6,052 nucleotides of DNA from Rhodobiaceae bacterium (lineage in GTDB: Bacteria > Pseudomonadota > Alphaproteobacteria > MED-G09), in NCBI GenBank assembly GCA_002728335.1, contig PBXC01000001.1:15402-21453 (forward strand), in the 5' to 3' direction. Position 1 is the stretch's first letter. The number at the start of each line of letters is the position of its first letter. The notes under the pieces were generated by a model. That model was not told where the DNA came from, searched no databases, and was given only the letters and a program-made list of their open reading frames with translations. The position numbers were made by a program, and so were the translations under genes. Positions 1 through 6,052 of this stretch are shown piece after piece.

Positions 1-858
1 TGCTAATTTTGGGATTAATGATGTTTTAGTAAGCCCAGGATTGGTATTTATCTCTAAAACAAAGGGCCTATAAATATTATCTTCAGTTTTTTCTAATCGA
101 AAGTCTGTTCTTGTTACTCCTTTACAGCCAAGTAGGTTATGACAATGTAAAGTAAAATCTTTAATTCTTTTATATAATTCACTTGGAAGATTATTAGGTA
201 TCTCATATTTCGACATACCTTCAGTATATTTTGTTTCATAGTCATAAAAAATATTATTTGAAGTAATTTCCATAATTTCTGTTGGTTTATTGTTTATAAT
301 CCCACATGTTAATTCCCTTCCCTTAATATATTCTTCTATCATTAAATATTTACCATAATGCCAGTTGCTTAATTCATTTAAGAAATTAGTTTTATCTGAT
401 TCACTTAAAATTATGTATACTCCAACACTTGAACCATTATTAATTGGTTTAACTACCGATGGTATAGGTATGTCAGAAGGATTTATTTTATTCGTATCTT
501 TTATTTTGTAATCGGGAGTGGGTATTTTATTTTTTAAAAAAATTTCTTTTGAAAACACTTTATTCATTGCAAGTATCGAAGCTGAAACACCTGAATGTGT
601 ATATCTTATACCAATTTTTTCGAGAAGTGCTTGTATCTGGCCATCTTCTCCAAATTCACCATGGAGGGCATTGAAACATAAATCAAAATTAGATTTGCTT
701 AGTTGGGTTATAAAGTCATCTCTACAATCAATTGAAACAAAATTAAAGCCAAGCTCTTCAAGTGCTTTTTCTACATTTTCACCAGTTTTAAGGCTTATTT
801 CTCTTTCATCCGAGTAACCACCTTTCAGTATTGCAATTTTTCCTCTAAATCGAGACAA
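1..858 (-). CDS. ddl: D-alanine--D-alanine ligase, 3' end cut by window
   Basis: Cytoplasmic ATP-grasp enzyme that joins two D-Ala to make the dipeptide added to the peptidoglycan stem by MurF. 286 residues are visible, open to position 1; the family is about 300-310 long, so only the last 20 or so are missing. Seen: KGGYSDEREISL (12-23; Glu18 matches E. coli DdlB Glu15), NALHGEFGEDGQ (63-74), SGVSAS (89-94), KPINNGSSVG (137-146; Ser143 = DdlB Ser150), YDYETKY (205-211; Lys210/Tyr211 = Lys215/Tyr216), GCKGVTRTDF (244-253; Asp252 a Mg ligand) and EINTNPGLTKTS (269-280; Glu269, Asn271, Ser280). The Tyr211 match argues for a D-Ala-D-Ala enzyme rather than a D-Ala-D-Lac one. The start is inferred to be TTG at 858-856: it is the only usual start codon between an in-frame TAG and the first motif, and a GGAG sits 6 nt upstream. 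The gene overlaps the end of murB by 14 nt, which suggests translational coupling. The first in-frame ATG is at residue 98 and would remove the N-terminal domain. Confidence 0.95.
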   Translation of the reverse strand, partial: MSRFRGKIAILKGGYSDEREISLKTGENVEKALEELGFNFVSIDCRDDFITQLSKSNFDLCFNALHGEFGEDGQIQALLEKIGIRYTHSGVSASILAMNKVFSKEIFLKNKIPTPDYKIKDTNKINPSDIPIPSVVKPINNGSSVGVYIILSESDKTNFLNELSNWHYGKYLMIEEYIKGRELTCGIINNKPTEIMEITSNNIFYDYETKYTEGMSKYEIPNNLPSELYKRIKDFTLHCHNLLGCKGVTRTDFRLEKTEDNIYRPFVLEINTNPGLTKTSLIPKLA

Positions 859-1759
859 GACTCTCTCCCACCAGTTTAATTTCCCATTCTAGCTTTATAC
901 CGTGACTATTCTCTACTTCATTAATTACAAACTCCCCTAATCTTTCAAAATCTTTTGCTGAAGCACTTCCTGTATTAATAAAAAAGTTATTATGCTCTGG
1001 CGAAATCATAGCACCACCTATCCTATATCCACTTAAGCCAGATGCATTAATGAGCTCCCAAGCTTTTGCATCTTTAGGATTCTTAAAAGCACTTCCTCCG
1101 GTGGCAACATTTGAAGGTTGCGATTTTTCTTTTGTATTAATAATTTCATTAATTCTTTTTTTTATGTCAGATCTGTTTTTTGATATTCCCAGAAAACTAG
1201 CCTCAACAATAATTTGGTCTAAATTTATAGATGAACCTCTATAAGAAAAATCCATTTGATCGTTCTTATATGTTTTACATGTACCATCTCTTTCTAAAAT
1301 TATAACTTCTTCTAAAATATCTTTTATTTCATCACCATAACATCCTGCATTCATAGCTATAGCTCCGCCAATATTACCAGGAATACCAGACAAAAACTCA
1401 AAGCCTCCGATATTATTATCGCATGCAAATTGGGATATATTTCTGTCAAGCATTCCCGATCCGCAAATTATTTTATTATTATGAATTTCAAGCCTGGAAA
1501 AGCTTGGTGGAATTAAAATTGTAATTCCCGAAATACCGCCATCTCTTATAAGAACATTTGACAATCTCCCGAAAACATTAATTTGAACTTCGGCATTAAT
1601 ATCCTTTAAAAATAAAGCTAAGTCTTCTTTATTTTTTGGTATGTATAAGCATTTTGCTTTTCCGCCAACTTTTAGCCAGGTTAAATTTTCTAGCGATTTA
1701 TCAAAGAAAATTTTACCTTGCAATGCATCATTATTTTGTAGGTAATAAAATTCAGACAT
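845..1759 (-). CDS. murB: UDP-N-acetylenolpyruvoylglucosamine reductase
   Basis: FAD- and NADPH-dependent cytoplasmic enzyme that reduces UDP-GlcNAc-enolpyruvate, the MurA product, to UDP-MurNAc. It is 304 residues long, normal for the shorter (type II) MurB form. Seen: NLTWLKVGGKA (25-35), the FAD-binding loop GRLSNVLIRDGG (64-75), FLSGIPGNIGGAIAMNAGCYG (122-142), FSYRGS (171-176; Arg174 matches the substrate-binding Arg), GGSAFKNP (221-228; Ser223 is the expected proton donor), AWELINASGLSGYRIGGA (233-250), HNNFFINTG (256-264), and the C-terminal EWEIKLVGE (291-299; Glu293 is the expected catalytic acid). All catalytic residues are present. The FAD loop reads GRLSN where GxGSN is usual, so one glycine is replaced by Leu66. 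The ATG at 1759-1757 lies inside the end of murC (8-nt overlap), with only a weak GAG as Shine-Dalgarno, which suggests coupling to murC. The TAG stop at 847-845 lies inside ddl. Confidence 0.97.
   Translation of the reverse strand: MSEFYYLQNNDALQGKIFFDKSLENLTWLKVGGKAKCLYIPKNKEDLALFLKDINAEVQINVFGRLSNVLIRDGGISGITILIPPSFSRLEIHNNKIICGSGMLDRNISQFACDNNIGGFEFLSGIPGNIGGAIAMNAGCYGDEIKDILEEVIILERDGTCKTYKNDQMDFSYRGSSINLDQIIVEASFLGISKNRSDIKKRINEIINTKEKSQPSNVATGGSAFKNPKDAKAWELINASGLSGYRIGGAMISPEHNNFFINTGSASAKDFERLGEFVINEVENSHGIKLEWEIKLVGESLVSI
861..869 (-). promoter_or_regulatory. Ribosome binding site of ddl
   Basis: The minus strand reads GGGAGAGAG here, then TC and the TTG codon at 858-856. The GGAG core (868-865) lies 6 nt from the TTG, a normal Shine-Dalgarno spacing. 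The site lies wholly inside the 3' end of murB. It is one of the two clearest ribosome binding sites in the window and is what decides the ddl start. Confidence 0.65.
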
Positions 1760-3155
1760 TTGCTTTACTCAACTCGTTTACATAATTATAAGCTAACTCA
1801 GAAATATTACCTGCCCCCATAAATACAACTGTTTCACCTTCTTTTATTTCTTTATTTAAAAACTCCTGAACCTTTCTAAAATGATTAAAAGAATATGTAT
1901 TCGTGCGTGAGTTTTTTTGAATACCTAAGGCCAAGGATTTAGCGTTAATTTTTTTTATTCCCTTTTCTCCAGCAGCGTAAACAGGAAGAACTATCACCAT
2001 ATCCGAATTTCTAAAACTATTTACAAATTTATTATAGGTTTGATTAATTCTTGAAAAACGATGCGGTTGAACAACAGCTATTACTCTTTTATTTGTTAAT
2101 TCTTTTATTGCTCTTAATGAAGCTGTAATTTCCGTCGGGTGGTGAGCATAATCATCAAAATATTTTACCCCTGCTATTTCATTTATTAGTGTCATTCTTC
2201 TTTTAACGCCTTTAAAACCTTTCAAAGCCTTACGAATAAACTTAAAATTTATTCCTATTTTGTGAGATATTGTGATTGCGCCCAAAGCATTAAGAAGATT
2301 ATGCCTCCCATGCATTGGAAATTGGATATTTTTATATTTTGTTGTTTTTTTATTTCTATTTGAGATTTCAATATCAAAAGTCTGGCCAGTATGATCTCTT
2401 CTTAAGTTCATAGCTTTATAATGAGCCTTAGAGTCAGTTCCATAAAAAATATGATCAGATCTTTTTTGTTTTTTAGCTATTTTATATGCTTTTTTGTCAT
2501 CAGAACAAATCACTGAAAATCCAAAAACAGATATATTCTTAATATACTTCTTAAATGCATGTTCAAGATTTTTCATGTTCTTATAGTAATCAAGATGTTC
2601 GTCATCAACAGATGTTATCAAGCCACAAAAAGAAGGTAAGTTTATAAAACTTCCATCAGATTCATCTGTCTCAACTATCATCCAGTCACCTGAACCAAGT
2701 CTAGTATTAGAGCCTAAAGAATTAATTATACCACCATTTACAACGGTAGGATCTAATCGAGATTTTACAAAGATCTCAGAAATAATAGAAATGGTTGATG
2801 TTTTACCGTGGCTTCCTGCGACAGTGATTGTTTTTTTCATCCTCATCAATTCAGCAAGCATTTCTGCTCTACCTATTACAGGAATTTTTTCCTTAATTGC
2901 CTTTTTGATTTCAGGGTTTTCATTTTTAATTGCTGAAGAATAAACAACTAAAGATGAGTCTTTGATGTTACTTGATCTATGGCCAATTTTGATTTTTATA
3001 CCTAGTTTTTTTAATCTACTAACATTTGAACCCTCTTTTTTATCAGATCCTGAAACCTCATATCCTAAATTATATAGTATTTCAGCAATACCACTCATTC
3101 CTATACCGCCTATTCCTACTAAAAAAATTTTTATTTTTTTGTTCAGATGGTCCAT
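1752..3155 (-). CDS. murC: UDP-N-acetylmuramate--L-alanine ligase
   Basis: ATP-dependent cytoplasmic Mur ligase that adds L-Ala, the first stem residue, to UDP-MurNAc, the product of MurB encoded just downstream. At 467 residues it is full length for the family. Domain 1 (about 1-107) binds the UDP-sugar and starts with GIGGIGMSG (14-22). The central ATPase domain (about 108-315) has the P-loop GSHGKTS (114-120), ETDESDGSF (162-170), VDDEHLDYY (183-191) and GRHNLLNA (283-290), which binds the adenine end of ATP. The C-terminal domain has KGVKRR (315-320), FDDYAHHP (333-340), QPHRFSR (363-369), PVYAAGE (391-397) and GAGNI (447-451). The YAHHPTE motif is specific to MurC and separates it from MurD, E, F and Mpl; Mpl also differs in context. 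The ATG at 3155-3153 is 2 nt after the murG stop, so ribosomes leaving murG probably re-initiate here. All expected motifs are intact. Confidence 0.97.
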   Translation of the reverse strand: MDHLNKKIKIFLVGIGGIGMSGIAEILYNLGYEVSGSDKKEGSNVSRLKKLGIKIKIGHRSSNIKDSSLVVYSSAIKNENPEIKKAIKEKIPVIGRAEMLAELMRMKKTITVAGSHGKTSTISIISEIFVKSRLDPTVVNGGIINSLGSNTRLGSGDWMIVETDESDGSFINLPSFCGLITSVDDEHLDYYKNMKNLEHAFKKYIKNISVFGFSVICSDDKKAYKIAKKQKRSDHIFYGTDSKAHYKAMNLRRDHTGQTFDIEISNRNKKTTKYKNIQFPMHGRHNLLNALGAITISHKIGINFKFIRKALKGFKGVKRRMTLINEIAGVKYFDDYAHHPTEITASLRAIKELTNKRVIAVVQPHRFSRINQTYNKFVNSFRNSDMVIVLPVYAAGEKGIKKINAKSLALGIQKNSRTNTYSFNHFRKVQEFLNKEIKEGETVVFMGAGNISELAYNYVNELSKANV

Positions 3156-3157
3156 CT

Positions 3158-4258
3158 TTAACCTATTATATTCTCTGCAAAATCTGCTATTTTTGCTGAA
3201 GCGGAGGGATTTCCAAATAATTTAATATTCTTTGAGAGCTCTTCTCTTTTATTTTTATCATTTATTAATTCTAATATTTTGTTAGATATTTTTTTTGGGT
3301 TAATGCTATTTTGATTATAAACTATTGCAGCATTCGATAACTCAAAATTTCTTGCATTACTCTCCTGATCGCCATCAAGTGTATTTGGTAATGGTATAAA
3401 AATACAAGGCTTCCCAATAATGGCTATCTCACTTAAGGTAGATGCTCCTGCTCTTGAAATAATAATATCTGATTTATGAATTAGCTCAGGCAAATCATAA
3501 AAAAAACTACTAACATTATGTCTTATATTTTTTTCACAATAAAAATCTTTTAGAAAATTAATGTCTTCATCTTTACATTGTTGATTTACCACAAAGTTCT
3601 CTAATGTTTTTTGAGGAAAATAATTAAATATTTTATAAGATAATTCAGTAAAGAAAGCAGCTCCTTGACTGCCACCAAATATTAGTAAATTTATATTTTC
3701 TTCATCAAAAATCTTTTTTTTATCTTTAAATTTAAGTATTTCCTCTCTTACCGGATTACCTATAAAATTTTGGTAATTGAGTAAATTCTGAGATCTATCA
3801 TTTGTATGTTTAAATCCATTCGAAATACCATCCGCGAAATAAGATAAGAAACTATTTGCTCTTCCAAAAACTGTATTCTGTTCATGGATAATTATTTTAC
3901 TGCCCAATAATTTTGATGCAATAAGAGGAGTCAAACTTGGATATCCTCCAAACCCAATAGCTAACTTTGGTCTGGACCAAATAACCCAAAAGAGAGAAAC
4001 AACTAACCCCATAAATATTTTAACAGCTGATAATGGCCATTTAATAATTCCTTTATTTGTAAAAGTATCTGAAGGAATGATTATAATTTTATCAGCAGGA
4101 AAGTTGTTCAAAAGATTTTTTACCCTTTTATCTGTTAATAATATTACTCGATATTCTCTCTTTCTTAATTCACTAGAAACTGAGTCTGCAGAAAATAAAT
4201 GCCCCCCTGATCCACCTGCTGCAATCATAATATATGGATTTTTTTTCTTATCTTTCAT
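3158..4258 (-). CDS. murG: UDP-GlcNAc:lipid I N-acetylglucosaminyltransferase
   Basis: GT-B glycosyltransferase at the cytoplasmic face of the inner membrane. It transfers GlcNAc from UDP-GlcNAc to lipid I, giving the lipid II that FtsW polymerises. It is 366 residues, the normal length. Seen: glycine loop 1 GGSGGH (15-20; His20 matches the conserved MurG His), loop 2 GFGGYPS (102-108), HEQN (125-128), GNPVREE (167-173), loop 3 GGSQGA (195-200), SRAGASTLSEI (268-278, including the Glu that binds the UDP ribose) and DGDQESNA (295-302). The strongly hydrophobic run at about 79-94 lies where MurG proteins have their membrane-contacting patch, so peripheral membrane binding is expected. The residues after His20 read LFSA where LFPA is usual. 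The ATG at 4258-4256 follows the ftsW stop by 13 nt, the largest gap in the window. Its Shine-Dalgarno is poor (AAGAG about 10 nt away). Confidence 0.97.
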   Translation of the reverse strand: MKDKKKNPYIMIAAGGSGGHLFSADSVSSELRKREYRVILLTDKRVKNLLNNFPADKIIIIPSDTFTNKGIIKWPLSAVKIFMGLVVSLFWVIWSRPKLAIGFGGYPSLTPLIASKLLGSKIIIHEQNTVFGRANSFLSYFADGISNGFKHTNDRSQNLLNYQNFIGNPVREEILKFKDKKKIFDEENINLLIFGGSQGAAFFTELSYKIFNYFPQKTLENFVVNQQCKDEDINFLKDFYCEKNIRHNVSSFFYDLPELIHKSDIIISRAGASTLSEIAIIGKPCIFIPLPNTLDGDQESNARNFELSNAAIVYNQNSINPKKISNKILELINDKNKREELSKNIKLFGNPSASAKIADFAENIIG

Positions 4259-4271
4259 AAATAACTAACTC

Positions 4272-5423
4272 TTAAATTTTATTAAATTCTACTTTTTCAC
4301 TAGTTTTTTTTGTTAACGCTAGAAACATTCCCATAGTAATTCCCATAGCTAGCAATGAAGAACCTCCATAACTAATAAAAGGTAAAGTCATTCCTTTAGC
4401 AGGAATTAAACTAAGATTTACAGCAATGTGAATTAAGGCTTGAAGTCCAAATAGAATAATTAATCCAGAGGAAGCAAGTTGGTTAAAAAAATTATTCTGA
4501 TTCATCGACCTTATTAATCCTCTCATTATAAGGATCAAATACAAAAGCATTATAGAAATAGTTATTATTAAACCATTTTCTTCAGCAATTGCAGCAAATA
4601 CAAAGTCCGTATAAGCGTCAGGAAGATGATATTTAACCCAACTTTCTCCAATACCTTTTCCAAATATCTGACCATTCTCGATTGCATCTATTGCAGCTTG
4701 TGTTTGTGTCAATTTCGTATTAATAGAACCGCCTCCAAACCAAATCTCTATCCATGCATCAAGCCTTGATGCAAAGTGAGGAAAATTAAAGTAGAAGAAA
4801 ATAATTGTTAACATAGAAATTAAACCAGCAGGTGCAATTATAAGCCAAGGAAAACCTTGAATAAAAACTAAACAGGAAATTGTTATAAATAATAATATAG
4901 TTTGTCCTAGGTCTGGTTGAAGCATAAGAAGTGAGGCAACTACAATAAATAACAACCCTGGAATAAGGGTATACTTCGAATTGTTTTCTTGTTTTGATCT
5001 TGCAAAAAACCAAGCAGAGAGAATAATTAAACAAGGTTTTAAAAACTCAGAAGGTTGAACAGTTATAATTCCAAAAATCGATATCCATCTTGACGCTCCT
5101 CCACTTGTTAAACCTATAATTAATGTTAATAAGACGCCAAATAGACTCAAAACAAATAAAATCAAAGATATTTTGCGTGTATGTTCCTTTGGTAAAATTG
5201 AAATTGTTATCATTAAAAAAATTGAAACGAATAGAAAGATTGATTGTTTAATTAAAAAATAATACTGACTTGCTTTAAGATGACCTGCTTCAACAGGACT
5301 TACGGCTAAAGAAAAAAATAAACCACTTAGGCCAAGAAAAATGATACCAAAAAGCATGTATCTATCTACAGTGAACCACCATTCACCAATAGGACCCATG
5401 TTAGTTCTAGATATTCTTAACAT
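4272..5423 (-). CDS. ftsW: Septal peptidoglycan polymerase FtsW (SEDS family)
   Basis: Multi-pass inner membrane glycosyltransferase that polymerises lipid II during division, normally with the transpeptidase FtsI. It is 383 residues, with about ten hydrophobic segments visible (first near 22-42, last near 350-370). Seen: SRWISI (111-116), QPSEFLKP (123-130), LQPDLGQT (168-175), the catalytic loop PDAYTDFVFA (268-277; Asp273 matches E. coli FtsW Asp297), and PAKGMTLPFISYGGSS (341-356). FtsW is preferred over its paralogue RodA because of the position between murD and murG. The residue before Thr-Asp is Tyr271, where His is common. The ATG at 5423-5421 overlaps the murD end by 7 nt and has AGAGG 4 nt upstream. 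Another ATG at residue 9 has no Shine-Dalgarno, so the upstream one is chosen. Confidence 0.96.
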   Translation of the reverse strand: MLRISRTNMGPIGEWWFTVDRYMLFGIIFLGLSGLFFSLAVSPVEAGHLKASQYYFLIKQSIFLFVSIFLMITISILPKEHTRKISLILFVLSLFGVLLTLIIGLTSGGASRWISIFGIITVQPSEFLKPCLIILSAWFFARSKQENNSKYTLIPGLLFIVVASLLMLQPDLGQTILLFITISCLVFIQGFPWLIIAPAGLISMLTIIFFYFNFPHFASRLDAWIEIWFGGGSINTKLTQTQAAIDAIENGQIFGKGIGESWVKYHLPDAYTDFVFAAIAEENGLIITISIMLLYLILIMRGLIRSMNQNNFFNQLASSGLIILFGLQALIHIAVNLSLIPAKGMTLPFISYGGSSLLAMGITMGMFLALTKKTSEKVEFNKI

Positions 5424-6052
5424 TTAACCTCTAAATTATTCACAATTTTTGTGAACATATTTCCTCTATCTTGATAATCATTAAACTCATCTTGTGAACT
5501 ACATCCAGGCGATAATAGAACACAACCTTTTTGATCTTTTAGCGCTTCCTCATATGCAGATCTTGTTGCATTTTCCAAATTGTAAGAAACTTCAAAATTA
5601 ATATTCTTAGGAATAATTTTACTTATTTGTTTAGATGATGAGCCAATTAAAAAAATTTTTTTAATATTCTGATTTGAAAGATCTAGTTTATTAAGATCAT
5701 TGTCTTTAGATAATCCGCCAAGTATCCAATAAATGTCATTAAACTGATTTATTGCAAAGTTTGCTGCTGCTGGATTAGTAGCTTTAGAGTCGTTAACAAA
5801 ATTTATACCATTTAAAGAGCATATTTCATCAATTCTATGGTTAAGATTTTTATATTTTGATAATTCATCGATAACAAAATCTCGGTTGATTCTTAATATA
5901 TCTGTAACATTTATTAATGCTGGAAGAATATATTTTAAAACTCTATTTTTATTCAGATTTAAATTAGGTGCATTTGTTTTTAATTCATTGAAGTAAATTT
6001 TTCTTGGCAAAGGATTGATTTCATCCAATATTTTTTTGGACAAATAAGTATT
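5417..6052 (-). CDS. murD: UDP-MurNAc-L-Ala--D-glutamate ligase, C-terminal part
   Basis: ATP-dependent cytoplasmic Mur ligase that adds D-Glu to UDP-MurNAc-L-Ala, the step after MurC. Only the last 211 residues are visible. The frame is open to the window edge, so the 5' half, with the UDP-binding domain and P-loop, lies outside. The TTG at 6043 is an internal Leu, not a start. Seen, numbered from the window edge: NLNHRIDEI (69-77; His72 and Arg73 match E. coli MurD His301/Arg302), FVNDSKATN (85-93), WILGGLSKDNDL (109-120), LLSPGCSSQDEF (179-190) and DRGNMF (195-200). NDSKATN and the LLSP...RG pair are specific to MurD. The HNxxN motif that normally lies about 30 residues before the HR pair and holds the ATP adenine is not recognisable; that region reads LNKNRVLKYIL. 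The gene ends in TAA inside ftsW (7-nt overlap). Confidence 0.94.
   Translation of the reverse strand, partial: NTYLSKKILDEINPLPRKIYFNELKTNAPNLNLNKNRVLKYILPALINVTDILRINRDFVIDELSKYKNLNHRIDEICSLNGINFVNDSKATNPAAANFAINQFNDIYWILGGLSKDNDLNKLDLSNQNIKKIFLIGSSSKQISKIIPKNINFEVSYNLENATRSAYEEALKDQKGCVLLSPGCSSQDEFNDYQDRGNMFTKIVNNLEVKC
5428..5432 (-). promoter_or_regulatory. Ribosome binding site of ftsW
   Basis: The minus strand reads AGAGG here, 4 nt before the ATG at 5423-5421. It lies inside the last codons of murD. It supports the upstream ATG over the in-frame ATG eight codons later, which has no purine-rich stretch before it. Confidence 0.5.

Noticed and set aside
518..817. Plus-strand open frame of 99 codons
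   Set aside because: It lies antisense to ddl, whose minus-strand frame carries all family motifs. The plus-strand product has no recognisable domain.
1050..1244. Plus-strand open frame of 64 codons
   Set aside because: Antisense to the conserved MurB C-terminal half; no motifs of its own.
2962..3225. Plus-strand open frame of 87 codons with hydrophobic, proline-rich product
   Set aside because: It is the complement of the murC 5' end and murG 3' end. The hydrophobic look comes from antisense of Lys- and Glu-rich AT-rich codons.
4077..4268. Plus-strand open frame of 63 codons
   Set aside because: Antisense to the MurG N-terminus with its glycine loop; no independent support.
4259..4271. 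The 13-nt gap between ftsW and murG as a terminator or promoter site
   Set aside because: Too short for either, and no stem can be formed. The nearby T-rich runs are coding Lys, Phe and Asn codons in AT-rich DNA.
4786..5034. Minus-strand open frame of 82 codons in another frame of ftsW
   Set aside because: Tyr-, Cys- and Ser-rich out-of-frame reading of a membrane protein gene; the ftsW frame is continuous and conserved through here.
5397..5399. ATG at residue 9 of FtsW as the start
   Set aside because: It has no purine-rich sequence upstream, while the ATG at 5423 has AGAGG 4 nt before it.
6041..6043. TTG as a possible start of murD
   Set aside because: The frame stays open upstream to the window edge, and a start here would lack the whole N-terminal domain and P-loop of MurD. 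It is an internal Leu codon.

Overview
The window is a stretch of the division and cell wall (dcw) cluster. All six genes lie on the minus strand, so transcription runs from high to low coordinates: murD (3' part), ftsW, murG, murC, murB, ddl (5' part, cut at position 1). Every gene was identified by reading family motifs in the translations; no database search was possible.

Likely organism: a Gram-negative bacterium with a very AT-rich genome (roughly 30% G+C by eye). The gene order murD-ftsW-murG-murC-murB-ddl is typical of Alphaproteobacteria, where ftsQ-ftsA-ftsZ usually follow ddl and mraY precedes murD. Several details also fit an alphaproteobacterium: MurC PVYAAGE, the MurG start with GGSGGHLF, and the WWFTVDR N-terminus of FtsW. 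The low G+C and extreme gene packing suggest a streamlined lineage, such as one of the AT-rich marine groups. This is an inference, and the clade cannot be fixed from the window.

Layout, in transcription order: 6052-5417 murD C-terminal part; 5423-4272 ftsW, overlapping murD by 7 nt; 4258-3158 murG, after a 13-nt gap; 3155-1752 murC, after a 2-nt gap; 1759-845 murB, overlapping murC by 8 nt; 858-1 ddl, overlapping murB by 14 nt. Only 15 bases are non-coding. I see no room for an internal promoter or terminator, and no RNA genes, mobile elements, repeats or CRISPR. The set looks like one continuous, translationally coupled transcription unit.

Function: MurC, MurB and MurD act in the cytoplasm to make UDP-MurNAc and add its first two amino acids (L-Ala by MurC, D-Glu by MurD). 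Ddl makes the D-Ala-D-Ala dipeptide used at the end of the stem. MurG adds GlcNAc to lipid I, giving lipid II at the inner membrane face. FtsW polymerises lipid II at the septum. MurA, MurE, MurF, MraY and FtsI are outside the window.

This is an ordinary core region and I found no new system in it. The points worth a second look are the TTG start of ddl inside murB, the loss of the conserved HNxxN adenine-binding motif in MurD, and single departures from family consensus in MurB, MurG and FtsW.
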